The notes beneath the pieces are model-generated. The model was not told where the DNA came from, made no database searches, and worked only from the letters and a program-made list of their open reading frames with translations. Source: UTCHB3 sp964371075 (GTDB lineage Bacteria; Bacteroidota; Ignavibacteria; Ignavibacteriales; Ignavibacteriaceae). Taken from it: a DNA stretch of 64,000 nt. Below are positions 18,494 to 26,249 of this stretch, piece after piece. The stretch is taken from assembly GCA_964371075.1 (NCBI GenBank), contig CAYJKN010000005.1, positions 306,744 to 370,743 on the forward strand. Direction: 5' to 3'. The translations under genes and the position numbers were made by a program. Position 1 is the first letter of the stretch. The number at the start of each line of letters is the position of its first letter.

Positions 18494-19906
18494 TTATTTG
18501 ATCAATGAGAGTTTTTTCATATCAGTAAAATCACCTGATCGCAACTGATAAAAATAGACTCCCGAAGAGAGATGTTCACCATTAAAGTCAACTGAATGAA
18601 CTCCCGCGGGTTTATCCTCATCAATCAAAGTTGAAATGAGGTTTCCCATCACATCATAAATTTTCAGAGTTACATGATGACTCTCTGCCAAATGATATTG
18701 TATGACAGTTGACGGATTAAATGGATTGGGATAATTTTGTAAAAGGTTATAACCCTTTAAATTTCCTGAAAGATCATCAATTCCTGTTGCAGGCCCCTTC
18801 GCTGTGAAGGTTATCACCGTGTCTGTCATCAACACACCATTAATGCTTTTAAGATTTCTAAGCTGCATCGAGTAGAGAGTTCCACCACTTAAAGTGGGAA
18901 AAGTTAACAGCAGTTTGGAAACGTCATTTTCAACACCCCATTGGACAGCTACGGGATTTCCACCGCCGTTGTCACAAGCGAAGTTTTCCACTGTTATGGC
19001 AGCAACTGAATCGAGATACCTTGTAAAATCGATAAAAAGAGAATTCTCGCCGGGAATCAACTTTACAATCTGCGGTTTAAGATCGGTCTGCCAGATTTCA
19101 GCAGCAAATTCAGGATGATCTATAAACGGATTGCGGTTATGCTGAAAAGTAAAAATTGCATTATTTCTGTTGATCTCTTTTGTACTCACAGTGTCTTTTA
19201 AGTGCCAGCCATACATCAGGTTGGCATACCATGAGAGGAGATTTGATTTGCTGGTGGCTCCACTTGAACCAAATCCGCTGTCCTCAGTGTAATATCTGAC
19301 AGACATATACATCATCGATCTTGCAAGGTCACCTTTGTAGGCATCAATTGGTTCAAAAACTGTTGAAGCATAACCCGGGTATGTGTTGGTTCCCACCTTA
19401 CTGCCATTTGTTGAAGTCCAGGTAACCGAGCCAACGATTCCAAAAGGATAATTGCTTCTTCTGTTATTTACATATCCATCTGTGGGATACATGTGAAAAA
19501 GGTCTGATCTTGCGGGATTTGTGTTCCCCAGCCAACTGTCAGGCCAGGAATGCTCACGATTGTAACAGTCACCTTCACCCGAATAGTTACCACATTTTTT
19601 TACACCGTGGGTATATTCATAAGAAGGTGTGCCTCCGGGAATATCGGAATAAATATCCCAAATTTTCCCGTTAGGTTTTGTATCTGTTGTTGGAAATGCG
19701 GTGTAAAGTCCATCATAACTAATGACAGTGTGGCCGTCGATAATATTGTGAAGTGCCGTTCTGAGAGCGGTTCCGTATAATTTGTAGGCTCCCAAATAAT
19801 AATCTACCGGAGGTGTGTCTTGAGAAAATGAGAGGGTTGAAAAAGAGGTCGCCATGGTTAGTGTAACAACCAACCTGTTTGAATAAAGGAGAAATTTTTG
19901 TAACAT
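18494..19906 (-). CDS. Secreted EndA-type endonuclease I, T9SS cargo
   Basis: The 470-residue protein has an N-terminal export signal (about 11-28). The nuclease core carries the endonuclease I (PF04231) motifs YNREHSWP at 116-122, DLFHMYPTD at 135-143, N-N-R-R-S-N-Y-P-F-G, then G-D-L-A-R-S-M-M-Y and D-H-P-E-F. After a beta domain the C-terminal sorting domain has QNYPNPFNP and S-G-V-Y-F-Y-Q-L. It probably degrades extracellular DNA for nutrients or biofilm remodelling. A second, longer member lies 750 nt upstream. Confidence 0.9.
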   Translation of the reverse strand: MLQKFLLYSNRLVVTLTMATSFSTLSFSQDTPPVDYYLGAYKLYGTALRTALHNIIDGHTVISYDGLYTAFPTTDTKPNGKIWDIYSDIPGGTPSYEYTHGVKKCGNYSGEGDCYNREHSWPDSWLGNTNPARSDLFHMYPTDGYVNNRRSNYPFGIVGSVTWTSTNGSKVGTNTYPGYASTVFEPIDAYKGDLARSMMYMSVRYYTEDSGFGSSGATSKSNLLSWYANLMYGWHLKDTVSTKEINRNNAIFTFQHNRNPFIDHPEFAAEIWQTDLKPQIVKLIPGENSLFIDFTRYLDSVAAITVENFACDNGGGNPVAVQWGVENDVSKLLLTFPTLSGGTLYSMQLRNLKSINGVLMTDTVITFTAKGPATGIDDLSGNLKGYNLLQNYPNPFNPSTVIQYHLAESHHVTLKIYDVMGNLISTLIDEDKPAGVHSVDFNGEHLSSGVYFYQLRSGDFTDMKKLSLIK

Positions 19907-19993
19907 TAATAACTTTCATCTAAAAGAGAAGAGTTTATCCTCTCACTAATAACAACTCAACGATGATCTGATCAGGAAAACACCTTAAAGATG

Positions 19994-20353
19994 TTACACT
20001 GAAAAATCATCTCTAATCAAGAGTAAAATGGCAGTTTGAGGCACAATCATCAACTTTTCACGGTCATATTCTATCTCAATTGCATCCTTTTTCAGGAAAA
20101 TCGCCATATCACCCTCACGAGCTTGAAGCCCGATATATCTTGTAGAATCTTTTGATTCTTTCCATGGCTCATCATCACCCGGCATGGCGATTGGATAACC
20201 GGGTCCCGTTTTAAGGACATACCCGCTCTGAACCTTTTCGCGTTCTGTAACCCCCGGTGGAAGATAAAGTCCACCATGAGTTCTGCCTTCATCATCAACA
20301 GGTTTTATCAGAACCTTGTCGCCTACAACAATAAATTTTTGCATATCTTTCAT
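19994..20353 (-). CDS. GroES-like co-chaperonin paralog
   Basis: This 119-residue protein has the GroES beta-barrel (V-V-G-D-K-V-L-I-K-P near the N-terminus), the mobile loop region with G-G-L-Y-L-P-P-G-V and the C-terminal strand. A 25-residue insert (about 50-75, with P-W-K-E-S-K-D) sets it apart from classical GroES of about 95 residues. No groEL is adjacent. It matches the divergent second GroES-type paralog found in Bacteroidota-group genomes, role unknown. Start could also be the ATG 9 nt downstream. Confidence 0.82.
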   Translation of the reverse strand: MKDMQKFIVVGDKVLIKPVDDEGRTHGGLYLPPGVTEREKVQSGYVLKTGPGYPIAMPGDDEPWKESKDSTRYIGLQAREGDMAIFLKKDAIEIEYDREKLMIVPQTAILLLIRDDFSV

Positions 20354-20658
20354 AAATCTTGCCGTGTGTTTGATAATACCTTAAACCACAGAGTGTTTAA
20401 CCGCAAAGAACGCCGAGGACGCAAAGAGGAGGTTAAACCACAGAGAACACAGATTTTAATTCCGACCTGTCGGAAGAACACAGAGGAGGATAAAATCACA
20501 TTCTACCAAAAAAATCCGTGACATCCGTGTTAAATCCGTGACATCCGCGTAACCAGACTGCCCTTTTCGTTTTGCAGACGGCAATCGGGACGATTACCAC
20601 TCCTGACTCTTACGCAATGTAATACCTAATACCTGATACTTAATACCTAAAACTGTGG
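20354..20658. repeat. Noncoding spacer made of several short repeat families
   Basis: No gene was seen. From left to right: CACAGAG-type words (20386-20490), a pair of ATCCGTGACATCCG copies about 20 nt apart (20513-20550), an inverted-repeat element GCAATCG/CGATTAC (20581-20598) that recurs at 45009-45040, and a 7-bp TAATACC tandem (about 20619-20650) ending just after the stop codon of the nuclease gene. Confidence 0.75.
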
Positions 20659-22311
20659 CTATTTTAGCAGTACCAGTTTCTTAACAGATGTGAATCCTGC
20701 CGTTTCCATCCTGTAAAAATATACGCCGCCGGGGAGGTTCGATGCTTCAAAAGTTACCTGATGGTCGCCGGGAGCTTTTTCTTCATTTACAAGCAATGCC
20801 ACTTCATTTCCCACAACATCATAAACAGCCAATTTAACAAACGAGAGGTTACCCGTGATGTTTGGAACGGTAAATCCAATTTTGGTTTGTGGATTAAAAG
20901 GATTTGGGTAGTTCTGTTTTAATGTAAAAGAGTTGATGGTCAATGTTGTTTTGTTTTCATCGCCAATTCCTGTTCCGATATCACTTACGCCCTTAACCAT
21001 ACCGGAGAAGGAACCGCCGTCGCTGTTGATGTCGATCAGTCCGGCAACATTTCCAACAGCAACAGGTTTAAATGAGATCAACACTTCCACCGCTGAATTG
21101 GCGGCAACCTGGATCGGCATGTTTACAAATTTGAATACGGGGTTACTGATGCTGCTGTTTGCAATAGTTAAAACCTTGTTTCCGCTGTTAATCAGCCACA
21201 TCGAAACATAAGCAGAATCGTTCACATATACTGTGTCGAACACAACCCCTTTGGGGAAAATGTTGAGTTTTGACGATGGTGCCGCCGAATTGTTATTGAT
21301 AAAACTGTAAACCCGATCAATAAACTCGGGGTGATCGATTAACGGATTTCTCCTCATCTGATTGGTTGTTATCGCCACATTTCTTCCCAATTCTCTGGCA
21401 TCAACTGGATCACTCCAGTTCCAAATTCTAAAAACCGATTCCTGGGATACATTTAAATAAGATTGATAGTTGGTTGGGTATCTTAAAATGAAATAGAGCA
21501 TCGAACGGGCTACATTTCCCTTGTGGACATCACGGGGCTCAAAAACTGTTCCTCCCGTACCATTTCCAAGTTTACTTCCACCAACTGACCATGTAACACC
21601 ACTGGTCACAACTCCAAAGTTATAATTGCTTCGGGTGTTGTTTGCGGAACTGTTTGTTGGGTAAAGATGGTAAAGATCGGATCTCATTGGTTCTGCCTGA
21701 CTAAAAGTACCTTGAGGCCATGTGTGTTCGGTGTCGAATCCAAGATTTTGGGCTGTTGTTCTGTTGGCAGCTTTTATTTTTATTCCGGTATAAACACATT
21801 CGATTGTGTCAGAGCCAAGATCATCAATCGTCTCAAACATTCTATCGCGAGCGGAATTATAACCAAGTGAAATGTGGTTGATCACTAGACCGTTTAGTGC
21901 AGTTTTTAACTCTGCATCAAATTTATCAAAAGTTGTTGTCTGGTAGCTGTCACCGGTGGAGCCGGAACCGTTTAACACAACCGCATAAGATGCTGAGCTG
22001 TCGGTGGTATAAAAAGCGAGGAACGATTTATCGGTAACATTCTGAGTTGGTCTGTAAACAACTGTAATCAAAGCACTGTCATTTGCGGGAATTGTAACAA
22101 GAGTATCCACGGGAGTGAAGACAGGCAGCAATGAAACCACTTTCACAGTTTTTGGTGAATCAAAATGATTAGCCAGATAAAATGAACCATTAACATTGTT
22201 TTTAAGCACTGTAAGAGGGAAAGTAAGCTCCTGTGTAACAGAACTTAACTGGCCAAATGTATCAATAACACTAACCAGCGACAAAAATGAAATGAAAAGC
22301 AGTTTTTTCAA
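20659..22311 (-). CDS. Secreted EndA-type endonuclease I with flanking ASH-like domains, T9SS cargo
   Basis: The 550-residue protein has a signal peptide (1-20, ending TFGQ), an N-terminal choice-of-anchor/ASH-like beta domain (about 22-118), and the nuclease core with DTEHTWP, MRSDLYHLYPTN and NNTRSNYNFG. A second ASH-like domain follows (about 345-440, with G-N-K-V-L-T-I). The C-terminal sorting domain has QNYPNPFNP and G-G-V-Y-F-Y-R-M. It has the same nuclease fold as the shorter paralog at 18494-19906, but the extra domains suggest binding to another surface or matrix. The core motifs H, R and N are intact, so it is probably active. Confidence 0.9.
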   Translation of the reverse strand: MKKLLFISFLSLVSVIDTFGQLSSVTQELTFPLTVLKNNVNGSFYLANHFDSPKTVKVVSLLPVFTPVDTLVTIPANDSALITVVYRPTQNVTDKSFLAFYTTDSSASYAVVLNGSGSTGDSYQTTTFDKFDAELKTALNGLVINHISLGYNSARDRMFETIDDLGSDTIECVYTGIKIKAANRTTAQNLGFDTEHTWPQGTFSQAEPMRSDLYHLYPTNSSANNTRSNYNFGVVTSGVTWSVGGSKLGNGTGGTVFEPRDVHKGNVARSMLYFILRYPTNYQSYLNVSQESVFRIWNWSDPVDARELGRNVAITTNQMRRNPLIDHPEFIDRVYSFINNNSAAPSSKLNIFPKGVVFDTVYVNDSAYVSMWLINSGNKVLTIANSSISNPVFKFVNMPIQVAANSAVEVLISFKPVAVGNVAGLIDINSDGGSFSGMVKGVSDIGTGIGDENKTTLTINSFTLKQNYPNPFNPQTKIGFTVPNITGNLSFVKLAVYDVVGNEVALLVNEEKAPGDHQVTFEASNLPGGVYFYRMETAGFTSVKKLVLLK

Positions 22312-22405
22312 TGTGGGATACTCAATAATTATTTAAAAGGTAACCTTAAATATAAGGGTATTCAATTAATTAATTGGAGCAGGGATTTAAGGGGGAGAGG
22401 GGGAG

Positions 22406-23950
22406 TTAGCCCCTGATTTTAATATCAACACCTTCCCGGGTGAAATTCATTCCGATGTGAATGATTTTCTTTCCTGAGGTTTCATATTTCTCACTATACC
22501 GTTTTTTCTTAATCTGTTCTACGGCTACATCTGTGCTTTTGTTGAATTTAAATTCTATCAGATATATTTTATCCACAAATTCCAACACACCGTCAATCCT
22601 GCCGATATTGGTGTTTACTTCACTTTCAATATCTATCCCGGTAAGGGAGGCAATCATGATGAAAAGAGAATGAAAATATCTCTCCTCGGCGATATACAGA
22701 TTTGAAGGAATTTTTGCAAATAGAAACCGGATATGGTGGAGGAATGTTTCGTAATCCTCTTTTTGCAGTGCAATTTTAATTTCTGCAGCATAAATACCCG
22801 TTATATCTGCGGCATTATTGGTAAGTCCTGCGAAAAGATATCGGTTAAAAGAAGATTTCACTTCATAATTGGGGAAATCTAAAATATAGTGTTCACTGTA
22901 TAATTCCTTTACCTTCTTTTTGATTGTCAGGTAACCTGTTTGGAAAAGCAGACTTTTTAATTGCAATTTTTCCAGATCATCCGAACTAAGCGATTCTTCA
23001 ACAGCTATCAGGTTTTCCGAAGCAGTAATATCAAATTTTTCTCTTTTAATCAGGTCAACCAAAAAATAAGGTGTCCCTGTGTTATACCAAAAGTTTTGAA
23101 AATTGTGATGATCAAAAAAGTTTAAGATTGAGAATGGGCTGTAAAGTTTCAACTCACCATCCCAACTGTAACCGTTGTACCACTTTTTTACTTCATCCAG
23201 AAGAGTTCCTCTACTTATACCCAGATCAGTCATCGCAACTTCAAGGTGTGCACCAAAGTTGAATTCCAACTCTTTTTGATCATAACCACAAATTCCGACA
23301 AATTTTTTGTTAAATGTGATCTCACTTATCTGATTAAGTCCCGAAAACAACGATACTTTCGTAAACTTACTAACTCCGGTGATGAACATAAATTTAATGT
23401 ATTCATCCAGCGACTTGATAACAGAATAAAATTCCCGTAAAGCCAGTTTGTTCTTTTCAGCCAGTTTAACATTGCCAAGATTGTCAACAATTGGTTTGTC
23501 ATATTCGTCAATCAAAATGACAACAGGTTTGTTAAACTTGCGGTAGAGATTTTTAACCAGGTTTGGGAAATATTCGATATCAGCTTCGCCTGTAGCCTCA
23601 ACGCCGTATTCCTCACCATAATCTTCAAGTCGATTTTTGATCGTTATTCCAAGTTCTTCTGTGCTTCCTGATGAGATGCTTGAGAAATCCAGTTTTAACA
23701 CCGGGAAAGTTTCCCATTTATCTTGAATCAGTCCATCAATCGCCAGACCCTTAAACAGTTCACGATTCCCTTTAAAAAACTCGCCCAAAGAAGAAACAAA
23801 CAGTGATTTCCCAAACCTTCGTGGTCTGGAGAGGAACACATATTTGTAGCCATCAATGAGTTCCTTGATATACATTGTCTTATCGACATATACCATATTT
23901 TCATTTATGATCTGAGAGAATGTCTGTATTCCGAGAGGGAGTCTTTTCAT
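22406..23950 (-). CDS. AAA-ATPase-like / PD-(D/E)XK nuclease superfamily protein
   Basis: The start MKRLPLGIQTF at 23950 is the usual start for this family; the frame runs 111 nt further upstream without looking protein-like. Of 514 residues, the first half is an AAA-type ATPase with RPRRFGKS (Walker A-like, 42-49) and VVILIDEYD (143-151). The second half carries a PD-(D/E)XK core (DUF1703 type) with D453 and E466-F-K468. Such proteins are abundant in Bacteroidota-group genomes; a role in mobile-DNA control is suspected but not proven. It sits at the edge of an accessory block. Confidence 0.85.
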   Translation of the reverse strand: MKRLPLGIQTFSQIINENMVYVDKTMYIKELIDGYKYVFLSRPRRFGKSLFVSSLGEFFKGNRELFKGLAIDGLIQDKWETFPVLKLDFSSISSGSTEELGITIKNRLEDYGEEYGVEATGEADIEYFPNLVKNLYRKFNKPVVILIDEYDKPIVDNLGNVKLAEKNKLALREFYSVIKSLDEYIKFMFITGVSKFTKVSLFSGLNQISEITFNKKFVGICGYDQKELEFNFGAHLEVAMTDLGISRGTLLDEVKKWYNGYSWDGELKLYSPFSILNFFDHHNFQNFWYNTGTPYFLVDLIKREKFDITASENLIAVEESLSSDDLEKLQLKSLLFQTGYLTIKKKVKELYSEHYILDFPNYEVKSSFNRYLFAGLTNNAADITGIYAAEIKIALQKEDYETFLHHIRFLFAKIPSNLYIAEERYFHSLFIMIASLTGIDIESEVNTNIGRIDGVLEFVDKIYLIEFKFNKSTDVAVEQIKKKRYSEKYETSGKKIIHIGMNFTREGVDIKIRG

Positions 23951-24107
23951 TTCAATTTTCTTAAAGTGAGATACACAAATATGATAAAATATTTCGATAT
24001 GCAGTAAAAAACTGGAACAAAACTTGAATTTAATAGCAAAGTAATATGAGATGATGTGCAAATTTGAGGTGTGGAATTTTCTTTTTATGAAAAACCGGAG
24101 TTACCCC

Positions 24108-24551
24108 ATGCAATTCAGAAGCAGAATATCTTATGAAGCCGGACTAAAAATCGGCGATTATAGCTTTACTTTCCCCGAGGCATATCAATTTCTGGGATCG
24201 ATTGCGAAAGATCAGGTTGAAGGATTTTGGATGGGAACGGCACAAAATGCACACCTCTATTATATGGATGTTTATTTTGCTTACATCAAGTTTTACCCCC
24301 ATGAATTGGAGTTTGCACAAAAACTTAACATGCGAATCTATGATGGCACCGAGGACAGAGCCAAATATCTTTTCCGAGAACCCCTCAAAGAACTTGCTCG
24401 AAAACATGACCTGATCAACAGCAGAATAGTCACCTTCCAGGGTGGTGAAAAAATCTTCGATAAAATGTTCACCCGACGAGGCACCCCCACCGCCTTCTTC
24501 GACGACCTTCTCCAACTAATCAGAGATATCTACAACCAAAAACCGTGGTAA
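24108..24551 (+). CDS. Hypothetical protein, 147 aa
   Basis: I do not recognise this family. The ATG at 24108 is preceded by CGGAG at 7 nt, better than the two upstream in-frame ATG codons. The protein is soluble, rich in aromatic residues (F, Y), with an N-terminal beta part and a helical C-terminal part (F-F-D-D-L-L-Q-L-I-R-D-I-Y). It is divergent from the AAA/PD-(D/E)XK gene and followed by the mobile mystery A/B promoter, so it may belong to the same accessory block. Confidence 0.6.
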   Translation: MQFRSRISYEAGLKIGDYSFTFPEAYQFLGSIAKDQVEGFWMGTAQNAHLYYMDVYFAYIKFYPHELEFAQKLNMRIYDGTEDRAKYLFREPLKELARKHDLINSRIVTFQGGEKIFDKMFTRRGTPTAFFDDLLQLIRDIYNQKPW

Positions 24552-24639
24552 GGGGGGAGTGACATACTTAGCACCTTAAAAAGGGTGCAGTTCCATCATA
24601 ATCTTCCTCGTTTTTCTTCAATTCGCCAATTTTTCGTTT

Positions 24640-24687
24640 ATAACCATATTATTGGTTTTGTTATTTATGGTTATTACCATAACTTTG
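24640..24687 (+). promoter_or_regulatory. Promoter and nested palindromic operator of the mobile mystery A/B operon
   Basis: TTTG at 24657-24660 and TAACTTTG at 24680-24687 are 19 nt apart and fit the Bacteroidota -33/-7 pattern. A perfect inverted repeat TTATGGT-TATT-ACCATAA (24665-24682) lies between and across them, and a further ATAACCATA arm is at 24640-24648. The placement is that of an autorepression site for the HTH protein coded next (inference). Confidence 0.75.
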
Positions 24688-24713
24688 TAAGTTAATTATA
24701 TGGATATACCCAA

Positions 24714-25178
24714 ATGAATCAAGATAATCGATCATTGTTACTTGAGCAACTCGACAGAAAATTGGAAAAGGTTGCTCAGGTTCGTAACATGGAAATACCA
24801 TCAGAGGGTTGGATAAAGACTATCCGAACTGCCCTGAATATGTCTCTTACTCAACTTGCGAGAAGAATGAAAAAAACTCCTGCGACGGTAAAGGAGATGG
24901 AGATACGCGAAAAGGATGAAGGAATAACTCTAAAAAAACTTTCAGAAGCTGCAAGTGCTCTTGAGTGCCGGGTTTTCTACATATTTATTCCCAAAGAAAA
25001 TACATTCGATGATATAATCGAACAACGGGCTCTAAAACTCGCTAAAGAGATAATTGTCCGCTCATCTCATACCATGGTACTTGAGAATCAGGAAAACAGT
25101 CCAGACCGGAACCAAAAGGCTCTTTTTCAAAGAAAAGAGAAAATAAAATCAGAAATGCCGAGGTATTTGTGGGATTAA
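24714..25178 (+). CDS. Mobile mystery protein A (HTH antitoxin-like)
   Basis: The 154-residue protein matches the TIGR02612-type family: an N-terminal helix (L-L-L-E-Q-L-D-R-K-L), a Xre-like helix-turn-helix (about 36-85, with MSLTQLARRMKKTPATVKEME) split by no gap, and a helical tail with D-D-I-I-E-Q-R-A. It is always found with the Fic-domain protein B, as here with a 10-nt overlap. It probably represses its own promoter through the palindrome at 24665-24682 and may neutralise the Fic partner (inference from toxin-antitoxin organisation). Confidence 0.88.
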   Translation: MNQDNRSLLLEQLDRKLEKVAQVRNMEIPSEGWIKTIRTALNMSLTQLARRMKKTPATVKEMEIREKDEGITLKKLSEAASALECRVFYIFIPKENTFDDIIEQRALKLAKEIIVRSSHTMVLENQENSPDRNQKALFQRKEKIKSEMPRYLWD

Positions 25179-25765
25179 ATATTGATTATGATGATGGCCA
25201 GACACCTCTCGACGAAGATGAAAAAGACGGGTTAAAAATTCCCGGGATCACGACTCGCGGTGAGCTTGATGAATTTGAACAAATTGGTGTTGAAAACGCA
25301 ATTGCATCTTTATCAAAACAGAAAATATCACTCGAGATAATTCTTACAGAGAGATTTATAACAGACCTGCATATTAAAATGTTTGGCAGTATATGGAGAT
25401 GGGCCGGCGAATTTCGTAGAACCAACAAAAATATTGGCGTTGACAAATACTATATCGGCATCGAAATCAAAAACCTGCTCGAAGATTGTCAATTTTGGAT
25501 AAATCATAAAACATTCCCTGAAGATGAAATTGCAGTAAGGGTCAGCCATAGACTTGTTTGGATTCATCCATTCGCCAACGGTAATGGAAGGCATTCAAGG
25601 CTCTATGCTGATGTACTTATTAATAATGGCTTTAGTCAACCCGTTTTCTCATGGGGCAAAAAGAACTTGATCAAAAAAGGTGAAGCCCGTTCTGCTTATC
25701 TCTCCGCCTTAAGGCAGGCAGACATTCAGGATTATTCAGCCTTAGTAAAATTTGCGAGATCATAA
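25169..25765 (+). CDS. Mobile mystery protein B (Fic domain)
   Basis: This 198-residue protein starts at GTG 25169, inside the end of gene A, with CGAGG just upstream. The Fic core HPFANGNGRHSR at residues 133-144 has the catalytic His and GNGR loop, so AMP or other nucleotide transfer to a hydroxyl side chain is likely. T28-T-R-G-E32 near the N-terminus is in the place of a class II inhibitory helix but does not fully match the S/T-xxx-E-G/N motif. The target is unknown. Pairing with A suggests a toxin-like element carried by mobile DNA. Confidence 0.88.
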   Translation: MGLNIDYDDGQTPLDEDEKDGLKIPGITTRGELDEFEQIGVENAIASLSKQKISLEIILTERFITDLHIKMFGSIWRWAGEFRRTNKNIGVDKYYIGIEIKNLLEDCQFWINHKTFPEDEIAVRVSHRLVWIHPFANGNGRHSRLYADVLINNGFSQPVFSWGKKNLIKKGEARSAYLSALRQADIQDYSALVKFARS

Positions 25766-25863
25766 ACCGGAAAAAGTGTTTTGTCGGGATTTTACGAAGT
25801 GTTTTGTAAACGGTTAACACTTACATTTCATATATTTACAAGGGAAAGATATTTAATAGACTT

Positions 25864-25889
25864 TTTTGAGATAACATGTTATCTCAAAA
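25864..25889. repeat. Perfect 26-bp palindrome between convergent genes
   Basis: The two halves, TTTTGAGATAACA and its exact complement, meet at 25876/25877. A transcript could fold into an 11-bp stem with a CATG loop on either strand. No T run follows on either strand. A looser repeat AAGTGTT/AACACTT lies at 25797-25822. Confidence 0.85.
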
Positions 25890-25948
25890 TCCTATCCTCA
25901 AGCCAAGTACCACAACAGGGATTAAACAGTTGGTTAACCTCAACTACC

Positions 25949-26158
25949 TTATGATTTTCCTCTCACCCTCATACTCTCCTTGTGTGCTTGGGCTTCTTCG
26001 AAAGTTTTAAACTTCAGAACACCTTTATGGACTTTAAATTTTACGAGATGGGAGGCGAGTTCATAAAATTCTTTTACTCTTTTGTAGTAGGCTTCGTCGG
26101 GGTTAAAACACCAAAGGTCGTGCTCCGCTTCTTCAAAGGTTTTGAATTTTTTAATCAT
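25949..26158 (-). CDS. Small protein with internal K-F-K-T-F-E-E-A repeat
   Basis: This 69-residue protein has a strong ribosome site (AAGGAGGG, 6 nt before ATG), which supports it as a real gene. KFKTFEEA occurs at residues 4-11 and again at 49-56. A W-C-F-N-P-D-E-A-Y-Y-K-R stretch resembles small proteins often coded next to nucleotidyltransferase toxins, but no such partner is adjacent. Function unknown. Confidence 0.72.
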   Translation of the reverse strand: MIKKFKTFEEAEHDLWCFNPDEAYYKRVKEFYELASHLVKFKVHKGVLKFKTFEEAQAHKESMRVRGKS

Positions 26159-26249
26159 TTATGCCCTCCTTAAGCCTTTATCCCGGCGTTGAGGGAAACA
26201 AGATCTAATTGATCGAAGGGCATAAATGATTTTATTTTCAACTTTTCTA

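Noticed and set aside
24144..24515. 123-aa reading frame opposite the 147-aa hypothetical gene
   Set aside because: Ribosome site and residue pattern are better on the plus strand; the minus frame has no start signal.
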